In this document: piece by piece, positions 1-7,655 of the stretch
Numbering within the stretch: the first letter of the stretch is position 1
Layout of the letters: each line of letters starts with the position of its first letter
Assembly (NCBI RefSeq): GCF_003236175.1
Contig: NZ_QKTW01000030.1
Coordinates: forward strand, 1-64,000
Direction: 5' to 3'
Length of the DNA: 64,000 nt
Source of the DNA: Taibaiella soli
GTDB lineage: Bacteria; Bacteroidota; Bacteroidia; Chitinophagales; Chitinophagaceae
Notes under the pieces: model-generated
The model's input: only the letters and a program-made list of their open reading frames with translations
Told to the model about the DNA's origin: nothing
Databases searched by the model: none
Made by a program: the position numbers and the translations under genes

Positions 1-146
1 ATATATAAACTCAATTTTGCAACGTCTCACTAACATTGAAAAATCTCTCGCAACGGCGCTAAGACACGATGTGTGTTATTCGCGCGCATGTCATGCCGAG
101 AAACGAGGCATCCCACGATATATAAACTCAATTTTGCAACGTCTCA
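1..146. repeat. 29-bp direct repeat pair, 117-bp period
   Basis: The first 29 bases of the window (beginning ATATATAAACTCAATTTTGC) recur exactly at 118-146, giving a period of 117 bp. The first copy touches the window edge, so a longer repeat or a tandem array may continue to the left. The DNA between the copies shows no convincing gene. Seen directly; origin unknown. Confidence 0.75.
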
Positions 147-260
147 TGACTTTGTCGCAGTGACAACCGGGTCACGGACCTGCCAAGTTAAGTTGCAAAT
201 ATTCTGCGGTTATGAAACCGCATCCGCCAGAACGAAGTCGGAGACTTCGCTCAACTGGAA

Positions 261-568
261 ACGTAACTGTGATACATCAGAGGCGTATCTGAGATATATC
301 GGGAACCTAACTACGATACACCAGAGACGTAACGGTGATACATCAGAGACGTATCTGAGATATATCGGGAACCTAACTGTGATACATCAAAGACGTAACT
401 GTGATACACCAGAGACGTATCTGAGATATATCGGGAACCTAACTACGATCCATCAGAGACGTAACTACGATACACCAGAGACGTATCTGAGATACATCGT
501 AAACGTAACTGTGATACATCAAAGACGTAACTGTGATACATCGGAGACATATCTGAGATACATCGAGA
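261..568. repeat. 22-bp tandem repeat array, 14 units, 66-bp higher order
   Basis: Fourteen head-to-tail units of exactly 22 bp run without spacers. The commonest unit begins ACGTAACTGTGATACATCAG. Every second unit in each group of three is a variant of the type GCGTATCTGAGATATATCGG, so the array also has a 66-bp (3 x 22) period. Because 66 is divisible by three, long open frames exist on both strands across it; these look like by-products of the period rather than genes. There are no spacers, so it is not CRISPR. The rest of 1-756 holds the flanking direct repeat and one REP-like element. Confidence 0.9.
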
Positions 569-596
569 TGTAACCCAAACCAGATAATCTCCCTGC

Positions 597-644
597 GGGT
601 CATTGCGATGAGGAGGCACGACGAAGTGGCAATCTGATTTCGCG
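597..644 (+). repeat. REP-like dispersed element (CATTGCGA...CTGATTTCGCG)
   Basis: This is a copy of a dispersed intergenic family with the form GGTCATTGCGA, a variable middle, then GCAATCTGATTTCGCG. Other copies lie at 2154-2217, 2284-2345, 17484-17609, 24807-24870 and 24971-25067, in both orientations. Seen directly by comparing the copies; no function is claimed. Confidence 0.75.
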
Positions 645-708
645 CCAGGAAAAACACGGAGACTTCCCTGATTTCTCCAATCCTCGTCTTAACATGTTCG
701 GTAGCTAC

Positions 709-738
709 TTTGCTAATTCCCGATTGCGTTTATATTTG
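709..738 (+). promoter_or_regulatory. Bacteroidota-type promoter for the XRE gene
   Basis: TTTG at 709-712 (-33) and TATATTTG at 731-738 (-7, consensus TAnnTTTG) are separated by 18 bp. This matches the promoter form known for the Bacteroidota primary sigma factor. Transcription would begin near 745, about 12 bp before the ATG at 757. Confidence 0.6.
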
Positions 739-756
739 TAAGAAATCACAACCGCT

Positions 757-1185
757 ATGACAGCACATCGCATACATGTAGGCCGAAACATTAAACGTTT
801 CCGTGAAATGCTGGGTATAAAACAAGAAAGCCTTGCTTTTGACCTTGGCGATGACTGGACGCAGAAAAAAGTTTCGCAGCTGGAAAGCAAAGACACGATA
901 GAACCAGATATTCTGGAGAAAGTCGCGAAGGCATTAAAGTTACCAACACAAGCGCTTGAAAACTTTGATGAAGAAACAGCGATTCTGAATATTCAGAACA
1001 ACTACGATAATGTGACGTCGCCTAGCAGTATCGCCAATACTGAAGCGAACGCGGAAACTATCAATGAAACAACGAACGTTGAGTGCACTTTCAATCCCAT
1101 TGATAAAATCGTGGAGCTTTATGAGCGCATGCTGAAGGATAAGGAAGAGATGATAAAGAGGTTGGAGGAGATGGTGAGGAAATAA
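757..1185 (+). CDS. XRE-family helix-turn-helix regulator with C-terminal coiled coil
   Basis: A 142-aa cytoplasmic protein. Residues about 6-65 form an XRE/Cro-type HTH (NIKRFREMLGIKQESLA, then a recognition helix around KKVSQLES). A low-complexity N/T-rich linker (about 85-115) follows, then a charged helix (IDKIVELYERMLKDKEEMIK) that should make a coiled coil and probably mediates dimerisation. Proteins of this architecture are common as solitary genes in Bacteroidota. A good promoter lies just upstream. The AbiJ-like gene follows 75 bp downstream on the same strand, so co-transcription is possible but not shown. The DNA target is unknown. Confidence 0.85.
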   Translation: MTAHRIHVGRNIKRFREMLGIKQESLAFDLGDDWTQKKVSQLESKDTIEPDILEKVAKALKLPTQALENFDEETAILNIQNNYDNVTSPSSIANTEANAETINETTNVECTFNPIDKIVELYERMLKDKEEMIKRLEEMVRK

Positions 1186-1260
1186 AGAAAATCGTAAATT
1201 TATACTGATGGGGTTGTCGTTGACAGCTCCATTTTACATTAACCTTACAAGTTTACTTAC

Positions 1261-2142
1261 ATGAGTTTTAGTCAAAGAATGGGCATTACCCCAGCTACGA
1301 AAGAAATCCAGCTTGAGAGTATGGATGATGATTTAAGAAATGGTCTTTGGAATATCTTCAAAACCAAAATTCTCAACCATTTAACTTTACGAAATTACAC
1401 CGGCTCGGGACTTGAGGAAATTAATTACCACATATATCACAATTTCTTTAAAAAGCCAATTGACATCCACCCTGGTCCAACTAGCGAAAATCATACGCTA
1501 TGGGAACTACAAAAATTTTACTTCAACGCTAACTGGTACGAGACATATAATTTTATCGAATTCAGCATAGAGCTTGTTTGCTGGCTCATTGACAGTGATG
1601 GATTCTATGAAGAACTCGACGAAGTAATAGAATCATACAATCATGTTCTAAAGCGAGAATTTTCAGGTTATAGATTTATTGAGGATAAAATTTGTCCCAT
1701 AAGCAATGAACAGGAAATCGCAAGTCTGAATGAAAGCATAAACGAAACTGGCAATTACACCGCTTTGCGAGGGTGCAATCTTCATTTAAAATCGGCCTTA
1801 CAGAAATTATCCGACAGAAACAACCCAGACTATCGAAATTCAATTAAAGAATCTATTTCCGCTGTCGAATCATTGGCAAAAATTATTTCCGGAGGTGCAA
1901 GAGACACTTTAGCTGCGTCACTAGATAAGATAAAAGGCAAACTGGACATCCACCCAGCAATGGAAAGAAGCTTTAAACAACTTTACGGATACACCAGTGA
2001 CAGCGGTGGTATACGCCATGCGATGACAGAAGAAGGTACAAACGTTGATTTTGAAGACGCAAAATTCATGCTGATTTCTTGCAGTGCCTTTATTAATTAT
2101 TTGATCGTGAAAGCACAAAAAGCCGGAATCACCTTCAACTAA
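1261..2142 (+). CDS. AbiJ N-terminal-domain-like (abortive-infection type) protein
   Basis: A 293-aa soluble protein without signal peptide. The N-terminus (FSQRMGITPATKEIQLESMD, then LRNGLWNIF) resembles the AbiJ_NTD4 domain found in abortive-infection-type proteins. The C-terminal half (about 165-290) is helical, with a GGIRHAMTEE motif and a helical bundle reminiscent of HEPN-type or hypothetical abortive-infection C-termini. The match to a HEPN R-x4-6-H nuclease site is not clear. It lies 75 bp after an XRE regulator and is bounded by repeats, a setting compatible with a phage-defence or toxin role. That role is inference from the domain name only. Confidence 0.6.
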   Translation: MSFSQRMGITPATKEIQLESMDDDLRNGLWNIFKTKILNHLTLRNYTGSGLEEINYHIYHNFFKKPIDIHPGPTSENHTLWELQKFYFNANWYETYNFIEFSIELVCWLIDSDGFYEELDEVIESYNHVLKREFSGYRFIEDKICPISNEQEIASLNESINETGNYTALRGCNLHLKSALQKLSDRNNPDYRNSIKESISAVESLAKIISGGARDTLAASLDKIKGKLDIHPAMERSFKQLYGYTSDSGGIRHAMTEEGTNVDFEDAKFMLISCSAFINYLIVKAQKAGITFN

Positions 2143-2153
2143 AATTAGCCAAC

Positions 2154-2345
2154 CGCGAAATCAGGTTGCCACGTCGTCCCCACAGCTTTGCTGTTAGGGG
2201 TCTCCTCGCAATGACCGACATTATAAATAGCCCGTTATGTAGTATGTTTTACGGGCTTAATGACACGAGTTATATAAAAATACGGTCATTGCGAAGACGA
2301 CGAAGGAAAGCGCTGTTGCCATAGGGATGGCAACCTGATTTCGCG
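2154..2345. repeat. Inverted pair of REP-like elements (2154-2217 and 2284-2345)
   Basis: Two copies of the CGCGAAATCAG/CATTGCGA family face each other (2154-2217 reversed, 2284-2345 forward) with about 65 bp between them. A transcript could fold into a long stem, as in BIME-type pairs. They fill most of the space between the AbiJ-like gene and mdh. Confidence 0.75.
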
Positions 2346-2517
2346 AAGGGGAAATTATCCACGCTGTTCGACATGTTAGCGCAGCGCATGTCGAACCACA
2401 GATAAAAGGGATTTCCAATCCCTCCCTAACCCACATTCCGCGGGCCACCTCCTTTCGTCGGCGTGACAACGAGTGTAACCATACAACTCTGAAAATCAGA
2501 CCTCCACACTTCCCTCA

Positions 2518-2600
2518 TTCAGCTTCAGGCTTTGGGCTTTAAGCTTTAAGAAGCTTTTGGCTTTTTGCTTTCAGCTTTTTGCTTTTATCTACTACCTTTG
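2518..2600 (+). promoter_or_regulatory. GCTTT-rich low-complexity tract and -7 element upstream of mdh
   Basis: From 2518 to about 2585 the DNA is a degenerate tandem run of GCTTT/GGCTTT/AAGCTTT words. At its end lies TACCTTTG (2593-2600), a match to the Bacteroidota -7 box (TAnnTTTG), 41 bp before the mdh ATG. No -33 TTTG lies at the ideal distance (TTTTTG at 2562-2567 is 25 bp away), so the promoter call is moderate. Confidence 0.45.
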
Positions 2601-2641
2601 CCCCGTCAATTTTTCATTTATCACATTAAATAAATAATACA

Positions 2642-3580
2642 ATGAAAGTTACCGTAGTAGGTGCAGGTGCCGTTGGCGCTACATGTGCAGACAACATTGC
2701 CCGTCTGGAACTGGTTGATGAACTGGTGATCGTAGACATTAAAGAAGGTTTTGCTGAAGGTAAAGCCCTCGATATCACCCAAACTGCTTCTCTTCTTGGT
2801 TTTGACACACGCGTAATCGGCAGCACTAACGATTATTCTAAAACTGCTAATTCTGATGTGTGTGTGATCACTTCAGGTATTCCGCGCAAACCAGGTATGA
2901 CTCGTGAAGAACTGATCGGCACTAACGCTAAGATCGTTGAAACAGTTGCGAAAAACCTGCTGGAACACTCTCCAAATACAATCATCATCGTTATCTCTAA
3001 CCCAATGGATACGATGACTTACCTCGCGCTGAAAGCTACAGGTCTCCCTAAAAACCGTATCATCGGTATGGGCGGTATCCTGGACAGCGCACGTTTCAAA
3101 ACATACCTGCACAAAGCACTGAACTGCTCTCAGGGCGATCTGAGCGCTACAGTTATCGGTGGCCACGGCGATACTACTATGATTCCTTTGACTCGCCTGG
3201 CTACACTGGGTGGTGTTCCGGTATCTGAATACCTGAGCGCTGATCAACTGAAACAAGTTGCTGCTGACACAATGGTTGGTGGTGCTACACTCACTAAACT
3301 GCTCGGTACTTCTGCATGGTACGCTCCGGGTGCTGCCGGCGCAAGACTGGTAGAAAGCATTCTGCGTGACGAAAAGAAAATCTTCCCTTGCTGCGTAGCG
3401 CTGGATGGCGAATACGGTCAGAAAGACATCTGTCTGGGCGTTCCGGTAGTAATCGGCCGCACTGGTTGGGAAAAAATCATCGACTACAAACTGAACGCTG
3501 AAGAACAAGCTGAATTCCAGAAATCTGCTGACGCGGTTCGTAACATGAACGCGGTACTGGATACACTGGTAGACGCTTAA
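2642..3580 (+). CDS. mdh: Malate dehydrogenase (NAD, LDH-like type)
   Basis: A 312-aa cytosolic enzyme interconverting malate and oxaloacetate with NAD in the TCA cycle. It has the Rossmann motif GAGAVG at 7-12 and an acidic residue at D32, as expected for NAD preference. R82 and R88 (PRKPGMTRE) and R151 are the substrate arginines, N120 is in ISNPMD, and the catalytic His is H175 in GGHGDTTM. Arginine rather than glutamine at position 82 favours malate over lactate. Length is normal for the family. The ATG at 2642 follows an A-rich leader. Transcribed alone; a strong terminator follows at 3602. Codon use looks like that of a highly expressed gene. Confidence 0.97.
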   Translation: MKVTVVGAGAVGATCADNIARLELVDELVIVDIKEGFAEGKALDITQTASLLGFDTRVIGSTNDYSKTANSDVCVITSGIPRKPGMTREELIGTNAKIVETVAKNLLEHSPNTIIIVISNPMDTMTYLALKATGLPKNRIIGMGGILDSARFKTYLHKALNCSQGDLSATVIGGHGDTTMIPLTRLATLGGVPVSEYLSADQLKQVAADTMVGGATLTKLLGTSAWYAPGAAGARLVESILRDEKKIFPCCVALDGEYGQKDICLGVPVVIGRTGWEKIIDYKLNAEEQAEFQKSADAVRNMNAVLDTLVDA

Positions 3581-3601
3581 TCGCTCCGCTGAACATACTT
3601 T

Positions 3602-3641
3602 AAAAAAGTCCTCCCAACAATGCTATCGGGAGGACTTTTTT
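3602..3641 (+). terminator. Rho-independent terminator after mdh
   Basis: GTCCTCCC (3608-3615) pairs with GGGAGGAC (3628-3635) across a 12-base loop and is followed by six T. A run of A on the other side makes it potentially bidirectional. Confidence 0.9.
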
Positions 3642-3743
3642 ATGCCCGTGAAAAACGGTTAAACTTCTACCTGTTTGCAGCATCTCAGAAAAAGAACAAT
3701 CTTTATCGCTTAACTTACGTTATAAACTCCGGAATCTATTTCT

Positions 3744-4433
3744 ATGGTACGTTCCTTTATCAAGGCTTTGGCTGTTTGTATGGTTTGCAGCACCGCCGCT
3801 TTTGCACAATCCGAACCACACAATTTTTTCGCTACGGACGACAGCGGCATTCCGAAAATATTTTTCGGTGGTTTCACCGTGGGCATGAACATGAGTCAGG
3901 TAGATGGCGATACTTATTCAGGTTATCATAAAGTAGGCCTGAATGTAGGACCATTAGTTTACATGCGCTTCAACGATCATTTTGGCGCCAGCATGGAATT
4001 ATTGTTTTCACAGAAAGGATCGCGCGAACGCAATTATCAGGAAGACGCCGCCGGCGTGGGTTACGTGAATTCTTACGACATAAAGCTCAACTATGCTGAG
4101 ATTCCCGTAATGCTCCACTATTTTTCTGATAAACGTTTCAACGCCGGTGTTGGTCTTTCTTACGGTTATCTTGTTTCCTCTAAAGAAGAAGCGGTGACTT
4201 ACGCGCCGGTCAATCTCGACACAAGTATTTTCTCTTTCCGCAAGCACGATATTGAAGGCATGGTAGATGTGAACTACGAATTTTATAAAGGCTGGTTTAT
4301 CGGCATGCGCTTTTCTTATTCGCTTACATCTATCCGCGATGGCGACCATATTCCACAAGCCTATGGTGGCGGTACTTTCGGCGGACAGTATAATAATTTG
4401 TTTACACTGAGATTGACGTACCTTATTAAGTAG
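3744..4433 (+). CDS. Outer-membrane beta-barrel protein (PorT/OmpA-like barrel)
   Basis: A 229-aa protein with a Sec signal peptide (about 1-21, ending AAFAQ). Alternating aromatic/hydrophobic strands follow, as in the Bacteroidota outer-membrane beta-barrel domain: repeated G-x-aromatic strands such as KVGLNVGPLVYMRFNDHFGA, and a terminal strand NNLFTLRLTYLIK. Probably an eight-stranded barrel; no partner is evident. It sits alone between the mdh terminator and a repeat-filled gap. The start at 3744 is chosen because the signal peptide begins directly there. Confidence 0.75.
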   Translation: MVRSFIKALAVCMVCSTAAFAQSEPHNFFATDDSGIPKIFFGGFTVGMNMSQVDGDTYSGYHKVGLNVGPLVYMRFNDHFGASMELLFSQKGSRERNYQEDAAGVGYVNSYDIKLNYAEIPVMLHYFSDKRFNAGVGLSYGYLVSSKEEAVTYAPVNLDTSIFSFRKHDIEGMVDVNYEFYKGWFIGMRFSYSLTSIRDGDHIPQAYGGGTFGGQYNNLFTLRLTYLIK

Positions 4434-4439
4434 GCAATT

Positions 4440-4800
4440 GTGAATCGTGAATGGTCAATATGGTCAAACGTGAAAAGTCAAACGTCAATAGTATTTTATC
4501 CACGCTATAAGTGCACCCACTCGCGTCGCTGCGACGGAGGAAGCAGCCTGCACATATTATGTACGGCTCATGCTTAAGTGCAGATGGCTAATCTCTGATT
4601 TTTAATTCTCTTTTGCAATCAACATTCCGCACTCCGGTTCGGCTGCGTTGCGTCGCACATTGCAACGACAGTGCAACTATTTAACACTCCCCGTTTTTAT
4701 TTATAACACGAGCGTCACTGCGAAGAATGAAGCAGCCTGCACGTATTCAGTGCGACTTATACTACGTGCAGATGGCGTCGTACCTCGCCATGACGCGAGT
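4440..4800. repeat. Repeat-filled intergenic region with 50-bp direct repeat
   Basis: No gene is seen in 4434-4924. At 4440-4488 lies a copy of the GTGAATGGTCAA/GTCAAACGTGAAA family. Two diverged copies of an element of about 50 bp (GAAGCAGCCTGCAC...GTGCAGATGGC) lie at about 4539-4590 and 4728-4780 in the same orientation, spaced about 190 bp apart. Another GACGATTCACCACTCAC copy lies near 4866-4886. Confidence 0.6.
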
Positions 4801-4803
4801 AAT

Positions 4804-4842
4804 AAACAAAAGAGGTCAACGTTCCGTTGACCTCTTTTGTTT
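4804..4842. terminator. Bidirectional terminator hairpin, 18-bp perfect stem
   Basis: AAACAAAAGAGGTCAACG and its exact reverse complement flank a TTC loop. The A-run and T-run at the two ends suit termination in either direction. It is placed to stop the minus-strand module that ends at 4925. Confidence 0.85.
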
Positions 4843-4924
4843 ATGTTTTTATGTGAGCATTCACCATTGACGATTCACCACTCACAAAATTCATTTGCGA
4901 GCATCGAACCTCAGACATCAACCA

Positions 4925-5857
4925 CTACCACGCCTTACTTCTCAGCTCCTCCGTTCCTTTCGGTTTCACGACAGTGAATACGCGGGAAATGTTGAATCCG
5001 AAGTGGATATTGCCATCACCCCAGGTACCTTGCGTCTGACCGATGAAACTGCGTTCGGTAATGTAACGTGAGTTGGTAAACATCAGTTGGAATACGTGTC
5101 CGCCGGTTTCGATATCGATACCCAGAGACAGCGCATTATTTGAACCCGCAAGCGGATTGGCCACATAGTAATATTCACCAGTAACCGCTATACGATTCGA
5201 TACTTTTATACGACCACCGATACCGCATGCAAACACATCGTTCGGATCTGATTTGTATTGCACCAGATTGTAGTGAATCAATGTTGGCATCAACTGCAAA
5301 GACAACCATCTGTTGAATTTGCGCGCGATGAAGAGTTGGTTGGTGTAATAACAGCGGTTAGAAAAATAATACGTCTGGCCAGAATCCAACACAGGCTTAT
5401 CTCTGTCAGAAATAGACATAGAACCGAGATAGCTCACCGTTATCGGCATTCTATCATCAGTTGTCTGACGCAGTAATTTCACTTTTACAAAACCATCGTA
5501 TTCTTTATCAAACGTAGTACGACCAACGCCCACCATCAGCCAGTCTGTAATACCGTAGTCAAAACCGATGCGCGTATTTGCGTCATCCAACCCGAAGAAG
5601 GTATGGAAGCCACCGCTCACATCACCGAAACGGTGCGAAATACGGAAATCAAGCACACCTGCACCCAGACTTTCAACAGTTTGTCCGTTGATGAGATGCG
5701 TGCTCTTAAAAGTTGCTGTGGTATAATCTTTTTTCTTGGGAGCATCTTTCTGCAACAATTTATCCAGGTCATTATTACTGGTGTCAGCTTGTGCATTTGA
5801 CTGAAACGCAAGACAGCTGATAGCCGCTACCAGCGCCATTTTTAAAAATAGTTTCAT
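4925..5857 (-). CDS. DUF5777-family outer-membrane beta-barrel protein
   Basis: A 310-aa protein with a signal peptide (about 1-22, AFQSNAQA). The conserved DUF5777 signatures follow: ISHRFGDVSGGFHTFFGLDD and NTRIGFDYGITDWLMVGVGR. The strands (such as MLMPTLIHYN-type and HIFQLMFTN-type segments) and the terminal aromatic strand suggest an outer-membrane barrel. It is the last gene of a minus-strand module with YceI (45 bp upstream) and two cytochrome lipoproteins. Members of this family often sit beside YceI and c-type cytochromes in Bacteroidota; their job is not established. Possible role: outer-membrane partner of periplasmic redox proteins (inference). Confidence 0.8.
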   Translation of the reverse strand: MKLFLKMALVAAISCLAFQSNAQADTSNNDLDKLLQKDAPKKKDYTTATFKSTHLINGQTVESLGAGVLDFRISHRFGDVSGGFHTFFGLDDANTRIGFDYGITDWLMVGVGRTTFDKEYDGFVKVKLLRQTTDDRMPITVSYLGSMSISDRDKPVLDSGQTYYFSNRCYYTNQLFIARKFNRWLSLQLMPTLIHYNLVQYKSDPNDVFACGIGGRIKVSNRIAVTGEYYYVANPLAGSNNALSLGIDIETGGHVFQLMFTNSRYITERSFIGQTQGTWGDGNIHFGFNISRVFTVVKPKGTEELRSKAW

Positions 5858-5902
5858 TCTTTCAGTTTATTTCTGGGAAGTATTTCTTTAGTGATTTAAT
5901 AA

Positions 5903-6448
5903 CTAAGCTGGCTTCAGAACCGTATTGATGGTTACTTCAATTTGTTCTGCAATTTTCGAAGCAACTACAGCCGGAATTTTAATACCATAATCAGCAGGTT
6001 TTATGTTGAACTTCGCATCAATAGTAGCAGTACCGCCTTTTACTGTGATAGTACCCGGAACGGTAATATCTTTCGTAACACCGTGCATCGTCAGTTTACC
6101 GGTCACATTCGTTTTATACACCCCATCTTTTGCAAAGTTCACTGCAGACGGATCGGCGAGCTTTCCTCTAAATTCCGCCTTAGGAAACTTATCGCTCTCC
6201 ATGTAGTTTTCGTTGAAGTGCTCCTGCATCAGTTCTTTTTCAAACTTGAAACTCTTTATAGGAACCTGAAAAACCACATCACCAGTTTTGCTGTCTACCG
6301 CTGCTGCTGATTCGTTGTTTACAGCTTCAATATTTTCAATCGGCGTGTGTGAATAAAAACTCACTTTACCGGTGCGTGTCATGTACTTCTGCGCAAATGC
6401 GGGAGCCGTCAGCACCAGCATGCAAGCTGCTATCAATAACTTCTTCAT
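5903..6448 (-). CDS. YceI-family periplasmic lipocalin-like protein
   Basis: A 181-aa protein with a signal peptide (1-19, ending PAFAQ). The YceI fold is recognisable: KVSFYSHTPIENIEAVNNES near the start, FKFEKELMQEHFNENYMESD, KFPKAEFRG, then GKLTMHGVTKDITVPGTI and a C-terminal VTINTVLKPA. YceI proteins form an antiparallel barrel that binds long polyisoprenoid chains, including quinone-type lipids. It lies 45 bp before DUF5777 and 116 bp after the cytochrome lipoprotein, on the same strand. A polyisoprenoid/quinone carrier beside cytochromes would fit an electron-transfer task, but that is inference. Confidence 0.92.
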   Translation of the reverse strand: MKKLLIAACMLVLTAPAFAQKYMTRTGKVSFYSHTPIENIEAVNNESAAAVDSKTGDVVFQVPIKSFKFEKELMQEHFNENYMESDKFPKAEFRGKLADPSAVNFAKDGVYKTNVTGKLTMHGVTKDITVPGTITVKGGTATIDAKFNIKPADYGIKIPAVVASKIAEQIEVTINTVLKPA

Positions 6449-6564
6449 AGTTTTTCTATTTAATGATTTGTAAAGTTGTTCAATATGTAAAGTTGTCGTT
6501 GCGTGTAAAGTTGTTTTTCCAAAGTGATTAACCTTTTAACTTATCAACGTATCAACCTATTAGC

Positions 6565-6936
6565 CTAGTTATTCGGCCATCCGGCATCTACCCAGGTCTG
6601 CAGTTTACTGATCGTGCAAGCATCAAGCTGCGTAGTATTCTGCGGCATTGCGCTATAGCCGCTCTGATGTTTTACAGAACCCATCAGCTGCCCGCTCTGA
6701 GCAATATTGGCAACGCCCGTATAACTATCAAGCGCATAACCACCAGACGCTGTTGCCGCATCATGACAACCGCTTGTAGTACAGTTTGAGCTCATAATTT
6801 TACTGACAGTACCGGAGTAAGTCACATTACTTACATCGCAATTACCAATTGGGTACAACTCTTCGGCATGATCGTAATAGCAACCGGCAAACATCGCTGC
6901 CAGGCAAAGAATACCGAGAATATTTCGTTTTTTCAT
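6565..6936 (-). CDS. Small c-type cytochrome-like lipoprotein with CX4CH motif
   Basis: A 123-aa lipoprotein with signal peptide and lipobox FAGC (C19). A single cytochrome-like domain has a haem motif CTTSGCH (C52, C57, H58), with four instead of two residues between the cysteines. A possible Met ligand is in YSAMPQNTT, followed by the closing helix ISKLQTWVDAGWPNN typical of this cytochrome family. It begins 10 bp after the end of the next gene upstream, so they are co-transcribed. It aligns with the repeats of that neighbour (GYALDSYTGV versus NVALDNYSGV) and so looks like a duplicate. Covalent haem attachment to the CX4CH motif is assumed, not shown. Confidence 0.8.
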   Translation of the reverse strand: MKKRNILGILCLAAMFAGCYYDHAEELYPIGNCDVSNVTYSGTVSKIMSSNCTTSGCHDAATASGGYALDSYTGVANIAQSGQLMGSVKHQSGYSAMPQNTTQLDACTISKLQTWVDAGWPNN

Positions 6937-6946
6937 ACTGTTATGC

Positions 6947-7636
6947 TTAGTTATTGGGTGCTCCTGCAGCTACCCATTTTTTAAGTTGTGTTATTTGACA
7001 ATCCGATAACCCTGCTCCGGTTGGCGGCATGATTAGATAACCCTGTAAATGCATCGTCACATTCAGCAGACGTCCGTCAAGCGCCACCGTTTGTACACCG
7101 CTATAATTATCCAACGCTACATTTCCAGAGTTCGTGTGCGCATTATGACAACCGACGCAATAGGTTGCAATCAGCGGTTTAACGCCCATAGTATAGCTTA
7201 TGTTATTACTGTCGCAAACCAGCGTACAATTCGTTCCATTCTTTGCGCCTTCATTGATCCATCTCGCGATCAGTGCTTTTTGCTCACTACTTAACTGGGG
7301 GTTGGGATACCAGGGCATGCTTCCGTTGGCTATGTCTTTATATATTAGACTCGCTTTCGCATCTCCGGTTACAATACCTTTAGCAATGATCGTTTCATAA
7401 CTGGTAAAATTATAACCATCAGGTTGTGTCTGCGCGTCATGACAGCCGCTACGAGTACAATAGGTAATAAAAACAGGAAGGATATCCCGCTCAAAACAAA
7501 TACCTGTATCTGGAACTACCTGCGTTGTAGTGTCTGTATTTAAACTCCCTGCTGGTTTCGGCAAATCATGTTTACAAGCCATTATACCAGCGCCAGCACA
7601 CAAAACCAGCAAGCACGAAATTAATCTTAGTTTCAT
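6947..7636 (-). CDS. Two-domain c-type cytochrome lipoprotein
   Basis: A 229-aa lipoprotein (lipobox IMAC, C21). It has two cytochrome-like domains. Domain 1 has CTRSGCH (C60, C65, H66; CX4CH) with MPWYPNPQLS as the Met region. Domain 2 has CVGCH (C160, C163, H164; standard CX2CH) with MPPTGAGLSDC. Each domain ends in a helix of the form ..RWINEGA / KKWVAAGAPNN. The mixture of motif types in one chain is unusual. It lies 19 bp after the OB-fold gene and 10 bp before its paralogue. It probably transfers electrons at the outer face of the inner membrane or inner face of the outer membrane. Confidence 0.82.
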   Translation of the reverse strand: MKLRLISCLLVLCAGAGIMACKHDLPKPAGSLNTDTTTQVVPDTGICFERDILPVFITYCTRSGCHDAQTQPDGYNFTSYETIIAKGIVTGDAKASLIYKDIANGSMPWYPNPQLSSEQKALIARWINEGAKNGTNCTLVCDSNNISYTMGVKPLIATYCVGCHNAHTNSGNVALDNYSGVQTVALDGRLLNVTMHLQGYLIMPPTGAGLSDCQITQLKKWVAAGAPNN

Positions 7637-7655
7637 CTGTACGTCTCTTCCCTTG

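Noticed and set aside
261-568. CRISPR array
   Set aside because: Units are contiguous and near-identical with no unique spacers, and there are no cas genes.
73-573. 166-aa open frame across the 22-bp array, and an opposite-strand frame at 439-657
   Set aside because: Both follow from a repeat period divisible by three with no stops in the unit. There is no leader, promoter or non-repeat body.
2873-3508. 211-aa frame antisense to malate dehydrogenase
   Set aside because: It lies wholly within the conserved mdh gene; cysteine/glutamine-rich composition reflects the reverse of biased codons.
5942-6310. 122-aa plus-strand frame opposite YceI
   Set aside because: Shadow of the conserved YceI gene.
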